A stretch of DNA of 64,000 nt from Nannobrachium achirus (Eukaryota > Chordata > Actinopteri > Myctophiformes > Myctophidae): positions 60,166,357 to 60,230,356 of the forward strand of contig OY997647.1 of assembly GCA_963921795.1 (NCBI GenBank), written 5' to 3'. The position numbers were made by a program, and so were the translations under genes. The notes beneath the pieces were generated by a model. That model worked only from the letters and a program-made list of their open reading frames with translations. It searched no databases and had not been told where the DNA came from. Within the stretch, counting starts at the first letter, position 1, and each line of letters begins with the position of its first letter. Shown piece after piece: positions 56,591-64,000 of this stretch.

Positions 56591-59420
56591 AATAAGTGTC
56601 TTAAGGATTTCCGGCACGTCTCGAGTGTCTGGTGCTACAGCTAGTGGGGCAGATGGCATGAATTCCTACTTTGAGAAAACGAAAAAACGAAATGTTGTTC
56701 ATACTTTGGGTGTCGATGCTGAGACGTTTGTGCCTGCACCAGTGGGGCAGTTTGTAGGTCAGTCATCTCAGTATACTTTGACAAGTGAACAGCAGTCACA
56801 TTCACAGTTCTTGGATGCTCGGCCTGAACAGCCACGTCCACAATTCTTGGGCTCTCGACCTGGGGTGAAGAGTGTGGGGCTGCCTTCGCAGCCTAGGCCT
56901 GAGACAGTTGGGGTTAGACAAAGTGAAACGCACAACCTTCAAGCACAATCTCAGTCGCAGTCTAACCAATCTGCACCTTTAGTGCAAAGCAGCTCCGATC
57001 ATGGTCAGCTGATAGCTATCTTGGAGAAACAAAACCAGATTACATCTTTGCTTGCTGAGCAGCAGTCGTTGTTCTTTCTTCCACGTCGTGACATCCAGAT
57101 CTTTGATGGTGATCCTTTAGAGTACCAAACCTTCATGAGAGCCTTTGAGCATTGCATCGAGGAGAAAACCCGCAGTGCTAAGGATTGCTTGTACTTTCTC
57201 GAGCAGTATACTAAAGGGCAGCCTAGAGACATGGTTCGAAGCTGTCAGTTCATGTCACCTGAAAGTGGTTATGCCAGAGCCAAATCCTTGCTGCAGGAGT
57301 ACTTTGGGGACCCACTGAAGATCACCGCTGCTTACATGGACAAGGTTTTCTTGTGGCCACCGTTGAGGCCTGAAGATGTCGTGGGTCTTCAGTCATACAG
57401 CTTCTTGCTGCGGGCTTGTTGCAATGCCTTGGGAGAGTTTGATGCCACGCATGAGCTGGATGTCCCTGGTAACATGCAAGCAGTTGTTAGGAAGTTGCCT
57501 TATAAGCTCAGGGAGAAGTGGAGAGAGGTTGCCTACAGCTTGCAGGAAAGGTTCCATCGTAGAGCCACCTTTTGTGATATTGTGGCATTCATTGAAGGGC
57601 AGGTTAAAATGGCAAGCGACCCACTGTTTGGGGATCTCCAGGAGTCTTCCCCTGCAGTACAGAGGAAGGAGGTCAGGCCTGCTAAACCTCACTTTTCAGA
57701 AGCCAAAAGTAGCTTTGCTACTACTGTCGCTACAGCAGACACGGACGTTGATGCTGGAGTGAAGAGAGAATATGGTTCATCTGTTCATTCTTGCCTGCTT
57801 TGTGGAGCTGGGCATTCCTTGGACACGTGCCGTCTATTGGAAAGGAAGACGCACACTGATAAGATGTCCTTCTTGAGAGAGAAAGGGGTGTGCTTCGGCT
57901 GTATGTGCATTGGGCACAGAAGCAGGGACTGCCACGAACGCCTTGTGTGCAAAGTGTGCAGTATGAGACATCCCACCATGTTGCATGTATACTCTGGAGA
58001 CGAAGGTTCAATGCAAGCTGAAGGAGAAGCAGGTGCAGCAGATGGAAATGCTTTGATCTCGGTACAGTCCAGTGGTCTTACTGGGGCCGGAGAGAGTGAC
58101 TGTTCCCTTGCCATACTCCCTGTTCGGGTGAAGTTGAAGGAAAGTCAGACGACAGTGGTCACTTATGCTTTTCTTGATCCTGGGAGCTCGGCTTCATTCT
58201 GCACAGAAGGGCTCATGAACCGTCTGAATATCTCAGGAAGTAGGTCTAACATTCTCCTAAGGACAATGGGTCAGGAGAAGGTGGTCAGCAGTCACGTTGT
58301 GATGGATTTGGAGGTAGCTGGTCTGGACACAGATGGTTTCTGTGAGCTACCTGTCATGTTCACCCAGAAGTGCATGCCTGTCCACCAAGGTAACATCCCT
58401 AGGCAAGAAGATCTGCGGAGATGGCCGCACCTTGAACACCTCAAGATCACAGGGATCGACTCGGGGGTGGATCTTCTTATCGGAACCAATGTTCCCCAGG
58501 CTTTGGAGCCGTGGGAGGTGGTGAGAAGTGTGGGTGGTGGTCCTTATGCGGTCAGAACAATGTTGGGTTGGACCGTAAATGGCCCCCTGAGAGGAGACTG
58601 TACAACTGGCACTGCCTGTGTGAGTCATGATGTCACCGTTAACAGGATATCTGTCACACGACCTGGCCTGTGGAAGCAGCAGAAGGCAGACGTCCCTGGA
58701 TGCATTCAGCCTGAACAGTGTGCGCCGACTCTGACAAGGAGAGGGAACTTTTCCACTGTGAGCTCCATAAACTCTGCCATGGGATTCCTTGCACCTGTGG
58801 TGCCTAATGCAGAGCCGGTTTTACGTTACCTGTACAGAGGTCAGATGGGCTGGGATGATGCCTTACCAGCCAGCGCTGCCCAGGAGTGGACAGGAGTCTG
58901 GCTGCGGGAACTTCATCAGGCCCACTGTGCTTTTGGGATGGGTAAGGAACCGAAACAAATCACAATTCCTTGTATGGAGATGACAGCTGCAGTGGTGGAG
59001 ATGTCCTGTAGAGGGGTGTCAAGTCCTACGTTTGTGCTTGAATTGAAACGGTCAGTACAGCCTGATTGCGCTGGAGCAGTCTCTCCAGAAGTTGGTCACC
59101 GCAAGTCTTGGTCCTGGTTGAGTTGGCTGGTTGGTTGGCTTCTCGGGTTCAAGAAGACTTTGGCTTGGAATAGGAGGCTTCCTGTTCAGTCTGGTCTGGA
59201 TGATGAGAGGCTGCACAAGGACATGGAGACCTCTGTAGCTTCAGAAAGTGGAGAAGAGATGCAGATTGCCATGGCTTCAGGAGACAGAGGGACCTTGAAG
59301 TCTCACTTGGAGCACTCATGCTCTGTGAATCCTTTTTCACTTGGAGCTCTTGAGCTCTTTGAACTCTCTATCGTTCTCTTTATTTCTCTTTTTTGCAGAA
59401 GGAGAGGAGAATATGGATGA
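56445..59420 (+). CDS. BEL/Pao Gag-protease frame lacking polymerase and integrase
   Basis: Open for 991 codons; the first ~45 codons overlap the Gag frame and look like out-of-frame sequence, so the real coding part probably starts near 56560. Order: a Q/S-rich linker; a DUF1759-like region (about residues 215-330, IFDGDPLEYQTFMRAFEHC); two zinc-knuckle-like motifs (CLLCGAGHSLDTC and CFGCMCIGHRSRDC); a DUF1758 retropepsin-like region with FLDPGSSASFC and VDLLIGTNVP; then MLGWTVNGPL. From there it jumps to GFLAPVV and TIPCMEMTAAVV, which normally lie after reverse transcriptase and inside RNase H. No polymerase YxDD box and no integrase zinc finger or catalytic triad is present. The active-site motif reads DPG rather than the commoner DSG/DTG, so protease activity is uncertain. 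Confidence 0.8.
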   Translation: MLVRKYLTRSTLWKRKRRTIERPWKSERCSSEKRKRLNLEMEIAAAAAKISVLRISGTSRVSGATASGADGMNSYFEKTKKRNVVHTLGVDAETFVPAPVGQFVGQSSQYTLTSEQQSHSQFLDARPEQPRPQFLGSRPGVKSVGLPSQPRPETVGVRQSETHNLQAQSQSQSNQSAPLVQSSSDHGQLIAILEKQNQITSLLAEQQSLFFLPRRDIQIFDGDPLEYQTFMRAFEHCIEEKTRSAKDCLYFLEQYTKGQPRDMVRSCQFMSPESGYARAKSLLQEYFGDPLKITAAYMDKVFLWPPLRPEDVVGLQSYSFLLRACCNALGEFDATHELDVPGNMQAVVRKLPYKLREKWREVAYSLQERFHRRATFCDIVAFIEGQVKMASDPLFGDLQESSPAVQRKEVRPAKPHFSEAKSSFATTVATADTDVDAGVKREYGSSVHSCLLCGAGHSLDTCRLLERKTHTDKMSFLREKGVCFGCMCIGHRSRDCHERLVCKVCSMRHPTMLHVYSGDEGSMQAEGEAGAADGNALISVQSSGLTGAGESDCSLAILPVRVKLKESQTTVVTYAFLDPGSSASFCTEGLMNRLNISGSRSNILLRTMGQEKVVSSHVVMDLEVAGLDTDGFCELPVMFTQKCMPVHQGNIPRQEDLRRWPHLEHLKITGIDSGVDLLIGTNVPQALEPWEVVRSVGGGPYAVRTMLGWTVNGPLRGDCTTGTACVSHDVTVNRISVTRPGLWKQQKADVPGCIQPEQCAPTLTRRGNFSTVSSINSAMGFLAPVVPNAEPVLRYLYRGQMGWDDALPASAAQEWTGVWLRELHQAHCAFGMGKEPKQITIPCMEMTAAVVEMSCRGVSSPTFVLELKRSVQPDCAGAVSPEVGHRKSWSWLSWLVGWLLGFKKTLAWNRRLPVQSGLDDERLHKDMETSVASESGEEMQIAMASGDRGTLKSHLEHSCSVNPFSLGALELFELSIVLFISLFCRRRGEYG

Positions 59421-59585
59421 AGATGAATCTATTGATGAAGACAGTTATGCATTGAATGAATTGCCTTGCATAGAATTGAATTGATTTTCTATTTTTGAAT
59501 TATTGAATTTCGCTAAGGCTAAAGTCTGACTCCTACATATTATTATTAAGTGTAATTAGTGCCCAGGCATAATTAGGGGCCGGAA

Positions 59586-60060
59586 TGTAGGAGCCAAACA
59601 GTTCTATTGGTATGTGCACTGATGATAATGGGTTGATTAATTGGTGATTGAGAGAGGCACCGCATTGGCACCTCATTATGGGTGTGTCGCTGTGGGTGGC
59701 CTCCTGCGGCTATAAATTGATGTCTCTCACCTACTCCCATGGCTGGTTTGATATTTGGAAGGCAGGGTGAGCTGGGAGGGACATATTTTGTTGACCGCAT
59801 TTTCGCACTATATAGCACTTTCACATTGTCTTATTTGCTCACTGTTAAACTTAACTAAATTGACATATTTATTGCATTTCAATTTATTGGAAATTGTATC
59901 CTGTAATATTTGGTCACTGAAATTAAGTAAATCATTTTTAAACTCATGAGCAATTGTTTCCATGTCAGTGATTTTAGTTTTGCGAGTCATTACAGTTTTT
60001 ATCTCCCAGGCTTAGCCTGCCGGCTGTTTAACTTATTGGGGGTTAATATCAGCCACAACA
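59586..60060 (+). repeat. 3' LTR of the BEL/Pao element
   Basis: 475 bp, preceded by a purine-rich tract and followed by the target duplication GTGCA. Matches the 5' LTR except for the 8-bp duplication there. Confidence 0.92.
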
Positions 60061-60093
60061 GTGCATCTGTTCTTATTTGTGGTGACCTCTGTG

Positions 60094-60619
60094 CAGTGGC
60101 GTCAGTTCAGAAAAAGCTACGGTATGGCAACATGACTGGTGTCTTCGCACGCGCGCCGACACCAGTCATGTTGCCATACCTTAGCAACAGGCACGATACA
60201 TTTATTTAAAGAAGTACATTCAAAGTTTCCCCTGTTTCTATGGTTTCTTGGGCTGGATATGGCAGCCTGGAACGGTTGTTCAAGTGCAGCTAAACTTGGA
60301 ATGTTAGTAAACGTGCCACAATTAACAATAATGAATTGCACCTGTGCAGCTGACCTGCGGAACCTGGGAATATACCATTTTTGTCAAGATGGGGAGAATA
60401 CAAGTGTGGAGAATATAATTCTAATATACCTTGTTAAAGTGACCATTTTGTTAAATTTTGCATTTGTAGTTAATTTACTGTAATTTAACAACATAATAAC
60501 CAGCACAGATAGACAAAGAGACATTCATGGATTTATAGTTAAAAGTAACTTTTTATTTTCCGCCCTGGACCCAAGGTATGGCAGCTGCATACCCCTGCCA
60601 TACCCAATTGACGCCCCTG
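60094..60619. mobile_element. hAT-type element, CAGTGGCGTCAGTT family (copy D)
   Basis: 526 bp, ends CAGTGGCGTCAGTTCAG and CCAATTGACGCCCCTG, duplication CCTCTGTG at 60086-60093 and 60620-60627. Carries the GACTGGTGTCTTCGCACGCG hairpin. It lies only 33 bp from the BEL/Pao 3' LTR. Confidence 0.93.
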
Positions 60620-60754
60620 CCTCTGTGTGTAGAAGAGAACGTGGTTTTGGAGGTGCACTCTATAGAGGCCCCTCAACATGCGATTCCAATTTGGGTGTGA
60701 TTGGATGTTTGTAAGATATAAGTCCTGTACACACATTTTTAAGGCAATAGGCTC

Positions 60755-60850
60755 TATGCATATGTAACGGAGGTGATCCGAACGTCCCCCACCCGGCTTT
60801 GAACCCGGGTCTCCCGCGTGAAAGCCCAATATCTTAACCATCACTCCAAA
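60755..60850 (-). repeat. tRNA-like sequence (SINE head or tRNA-derived)
   Basis: Minus strand reads TGATGGTTAAGATATTGGGC, CTTTCAC, then GACCCGGGTTCAAAGCCGGG, giving A-box, anticodon-loop-like and T-arm/B-box positions. The acceptor stem does not pair well, so not a functional tRNA. Confidence 0.5.
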
Positions 60851-61077
60851 GGGATATCCCTATGGAATGAGAGCAGATACTAGACTTTTGAGGCTTCAGG
60901 CTGGGGCTGCGACTCTCTCCGCCACACATATACGTCATTTTGTTCTACTTCCGGGCCTCTTTCGACTTCCTTCACAGGTGTTACCGATGATACTAATGAA
61001 GGGTCTGTTCCATTCTGGTCAAACAGAGTCAGGGTGCTGATATTGTGCATGTTGGCTCACTGGAAACACTTTTACCA

Positions 61078-61280
61078 TACACCCAACACTGTGGGTGTGG
61101 CTAACTTCAGCTGGGTCACCACCCACCTGACAACCAGGCATACCTAATGAACTGGTGGATGTGGCCACATAAAAAACACTTTCTGTACAAGTTTTTTGAA
61201 AAAATCTTCCTCCTAGTATATTCATAATACCTGATAATCATGTTTTGGGGGGGGGGGGAATCATGGCACCCCATCTTTAA
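61078..61280. repeat. Right part of the AGAGGTGGTGCCAT TTAA element
   Basis: CCAACACTGTGGGTGTGGCT, TAATACCTGATAATCATG, a poly-G run and ATCATGGCACC align with 11570-11785. Confidence 0.78.
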
Positions 61281-61554
61281 AGTGTGTAATAATTTGTTGT
61301 GTTGTTTTTCCTATTTTACTAGTTTTTGCTAACCTAAGTAAACCGAGGTTTGGTTAAGTAAATGGCAAATTCTTTGAAAAGAAGAATGTTATGAATGTCT
61401 GTCCTGACAACAACTACAGTGACATTTCCCAGAAATATCCAAGCATCAGCTGTCACAACAGGATGTGGTCACAGGGACTTGTTAGTCTTCTGGTGTTGTG
61501 GAAGAAGATTTCCAATCACACATATCCACTTCTTCTTTTCGTGTCTTTGAAGCA

Positions 61555-61965
61555 TTATATGACAGTTTCCCATTTCTTGACACAGTCCTTTGCTTTTTTA
61601 TTGAACTCTGCGAGATCTTTTATGCTGCACTGGTTGGGTAGTAGAGGGCAGACAAGGCAGTGCTGCATTGTATGGTCCTCTTCCCCGCATTCGCAGATGG
61701 CAGTTTTGTAGCCCCATCTGGCCATAGCAGTTTTTGATCGCCCTGTTCCAGTTCTCAGGCGGTTTAGTGTCTTCCACTGGGCCCATGGTGCTTCTGAGCC
61801 AGATGGGAGGGCTTCAGAAGGGGGGATTTCCATGCCAACAGGAGGGGGGTCTTCCTCAAGTTTTTTTGTCCATAGTTGGAGTCTGGAGTCTTCCCGAGAT
61901 GTTGTTAGGGGCTGGACATGGCTGAGGAAGCTTTTCCTTGACCTCAGTCGTTGGGCCGGGGACAT
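61555..61965 (-). pseudogene. LINE reverse-transcriptase C-terminal fragment
   Basis: 137-codon minus-strand frame with LNRLRTGTGRSKTAMARWGY and CECGEEDHTMQHCLVCPLL, the Cys/His C-terminal module of jockey-like LINE proteins. The polymerase domain is not present, so a 5'-truncated remnant. Confidence 0.72.
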
Positions 61966-62439
61966 GAAATTCAGAAAATGAAAGTTTCTCTACAAAGATG
62001 ACATGCGGCGTTAAGGGCCCAAGGCAGTCCTGCAGCCTGAGCAGATTAATCTCCCCAAATAACACCACCATCCAGATGATGGATTGTGCCACATTCTATC
62101 ACACGCTACCTCAGCATTTCACATGGGATGACACCACGTCACGTGATCCTCCAAAGGGCTGACGAGATCAGACCCAGCCTTGATTATGGATGGTGTCTGT
62201 GTGTGACTCAGAGATGCTGCGCGGGCGGGGTCATGATGGCGGGCGACCCTTGGCATTAACGGGTTGCTAATCCCATCAAAACGAGGTGAAAGCCAAGGAA
62301 GCGTGGCCGCAGGGCCCCTCCCACAAGGCCGTCTGACAATCATTCAGTCACCTGACCTCACTCACATCCGTGTTTGAGTGTCTGACCCGAGAGTGCACAG
62401 ACTGGCGCTTGGTATAGCTCTCATCCACACCTGGAAGAT

Positions 62440-62740
62440 TTTAACCCATTTCGGCCTAAAATTAGTGGATGCTTTAACTATTAAAAAATAGCAGATATAC
62501 AAGCTCACAGCGCGGCACCGAGTGCCGCGCTGCGAGCTTGTAGATCTGCTATTTTTGAAAAAGTTGTGAAAATGTTTGCAAATCTTTGAATATTATGTAT
62601 TTTCAAAGCGAACGTTTGTAACTCAAATTTTGCTTCTGGGTGGTCCCTGGAACTAGATATTTTGAGATGGGGGTCCGTGGCCAAATACATATCATTTTGG
62701 CGGTCCTTCACATGAAAAAGTTTGAGAGCCACTGACATAG
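62440..62740. repeat. Fragment of the CAGGGGCGTCAC hAT family with hairpin
   Basis: CTTTAACTATTAAAAAATAG, hairpin 62481-62557 (tip CGGCACCGAGTGCCG) and TGGAACTAGATATTTTGAGA match 53860-54065. Ends not found. Confidence 0.78.
62481..62557. repeat. ~80-bp hairpin, copy 12
   Basis: Near-perfect stem with AAAATAGCAGATATACAAGC opposite GCTTGTAGATCTGCTATTTT; one mismatch. Confidence 0.93.
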
Positions 62741-63202
62741 TAGTCTCTCAAGAACAGACTAACTGAGCTCCATTTAAGCGAAAAGTATCTTTTCTTTGAC
62801 GATGGCTGGCCAGATTGCTGACATAGAAACATAGGGTTTGTCAAAAAATCTTAGAAGGATTCAAAAGACACTTATAGAATCCGGGTCAAAATTCTAATTT
62901 TCACTATTTTTCAATAGTTAAAGGATAAAATAATGATACACAAAATGTGTATACCCGCTCTAAATGGGTTTTAATAGTACGCTACTTTACAGTGGCCCCT
63001 GTGGCTGTTTGGGGGTAATGAGGCGTGCTCTGAGTGAAATGGTGTGTCACTGATGAGGTTACACAGGTGAGTCTTGGCCCAGCGAATGGCGTGACACCAT
63101 CAAGGACATACTAGTTTAACCACTTAAACCCTACGTACTTCCTTGACAGGTGCCCTCCAGGGGTCCCCTATACCCTCTTCCCTCTACAACAAATCTCTTC
63201 GC

Positions 63203-63262
63203 TGACAATAGATTATCTATAAGCTTGAGATGCGTTGTGAACTTGTAGATAAGTTATTTTTT
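63203..63262. repeat. Hairpin, strongly decayed copy
   Basis: AATAGATTATCTATAAGCTT then GAGATGCGTTGTGAACTTGT and AGATAAGTTATTTTTT: recognisable arms, tip lost. Confidence 0.6.
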
Positions 63263-63711
63263 ACCAAATGTTTGCCAATTTGCCCTAATGTGCCCAGAAT
63301 AGGGATGCTAGGGTTATGTTTAAAGGACCATCCCAGTGGTCAGGCATGTTTAACTCAATAGGACATTTTCCAAAGCATACTGTGGTGTGATAACTTCAGT
63401 ACTGTAGTACACTAAATACTAGTAAGACACCCTAAGGGCGAGAAGCAACCTCGGCCTTAATATAACTGTATAGTTGTTTCTTGTCCATGTAAGTTTTAGT
63501 TATGTTTTTAATGTACCGGTATTTTAAAGTGTGGATTTATTAATAACTTATTAACTAGACTTATTATTATTATGATTTTTTTTAACTTAATTTTTATTTG
63601 CAGATTTTCCATTTTCGTGACACTTGTGGAACACTTCCAGCCGTCTGTAAACAAGGAAATACTTTGTTTTGTTTTTAGTTTTGAGTCAAATTATTAATTT
63701 GATTTAGTAGC

Positions 63712-63862
63712 CGGGTAATAAGCGGGATAATGAATGGCTCCTTGGTGAATGACGATACATCCCTTCGGCCTGATAACTAGCGCCTCGGGGAGTTATCAGT
63801 CCGTCGGTCTGTTATATATCGTCATTCACCACGGAGCCATTCATTATCCCTTACTTATTACC
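63712..63862. repeat. 150-bp palindrome
   Basis: GGTAATAAGCGGGATAATGA with ATGGCTCCTTGGTGAATGAC on the left, complement at 63819-63862, and an inner CTGATAACT/AGTTATCAG stem. Different from the common hairpin family. Confidence 0.88.
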
Positions 63863-64000
63863 TGCACAATTTTGTTAACAGCTCAAATTGATTATTCAGT
63901 TAAGTTTGGCATTATCACTTTGGATAAAACGTAAACAAACATACTGTACGACGACAACTGCTACCTCTAAAAAACGATACGATATGGCTGGCTGATATGG

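Larger units (their letters stand above)
54610..60060 (+). mobile_element. Non-autonomous BEL/Pao-type LTR retrotransposon
   Basis: Complete insertion with 5' LTR 54610-55092, 3' LTR 59586-60060, and the 5-bp target duplication GTGCA at 54605-54609 and 60061-60065. LTRs run TG...CA, and a purine-rich tract (AGGGGCCGGAA) lies just before the 3' LTR. The interior encodes a Gag-like protein and a second frame with the DUF1759-like region, CCHC knuckles and a retropepsin-type region typical of BEL/Pao. Reverse transcriptase, most of RNase H and integrase are missing, so movement would need enzymes from a related full-length element. Near-identical LTRs indicate recent insertion. I could not identify a convincing primer-binding site after the 5' LTR. 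Confidence 0.9.

Noticed and set aside
58170-58200. Calling the protease region active
   Set aside because: The motif is DPG where DSG or DTG is usual; without comparison to active relatives, activity cannot be stated.
60755-60850. Functional tRNA-Glu gene
   Set aside because: A and B boxes are present but acceptor and anticodon stems do not pair properly.

Overview
The window looks like intergenic and intronic DNA from a teleost fish. It has long CA/GT microsatellites, dense miniature DNA transposons, 3' ends of several non-LTR retrotransposon families, a BEL/Pao-type LTR element, and one spliced gene of the teleost Fc-receptor-like / immunoglobulin-superfamily type. No bacterial or phage gene organisation is present. 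I cannot fix the species from sequence alone.

Host gene. The only host gene I can assemble is on the minus strand, from about 32046 down to 25341. It has seven coding exons whose splice phases agree: a signal peptide split over exons 1 and 2, two Ig domains (exons 3 and 4), a stalk plus transmembrane segment (exon 5), and a short cytoplasmic tail (exons 6 and 7). The conceptual CDS is 936 nt including the stop. Its 4-kb first intron is mostly one large inverted-repeat transposon.

Transposons. The rest is layered mobile DNA. Fourteen elements with 8-bp target duplications (hAT signature), four palindromic elements flanked by TTAA, and a family with ATATCGTC-type ends can be delimited to the base. 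A 3.34-kb inverted-repeat element (28400-31740) has minisatellite arms and a 6-bp target duplication. A 2.95-kb palindrome (43678-46630) splits a LINE reading frame. The BEL/Pao element (54610-60060) has nearly identical LTRs and a 5-bp target duplication. It keeps Gag, zinc-knuckle and protease-type regions but has lost reverse transcriptase, most of RNase H and integrase.

Candidate novel system. About 30 copies of an ~80-bp hairpin occur across the window. The stem carries the core AGATCTACAAGCTCACAACG and its complement. Copies sit inside unrelated transposon families. The outermost and innermost base pairs differ between copies but stay complementary, and many damaged copies are broken at the tip. 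One repeat family shows intact, half-deleted and nearly erased versions of the hairpin at the same internal position. I consider this hairpin family the most likely undescribed feature here.

Layout: 1-25 kb, nested small DNA transposons, LINE tails and microsatellites; 25-32 kb, the Ig-type receptor gene and its intronic elements; 32-43 kb, more hAT and TTAA elements and hairpins; 43-47 kb, a LINE split by a palindrome; 47-54 kb, hAT elements and hairpins; 54.6-60.1 kb, the BEL/Pao element; 60-64 kb, a hAT element, a tRNA-like sequence, a LINE fragment and a terminal palindrome.
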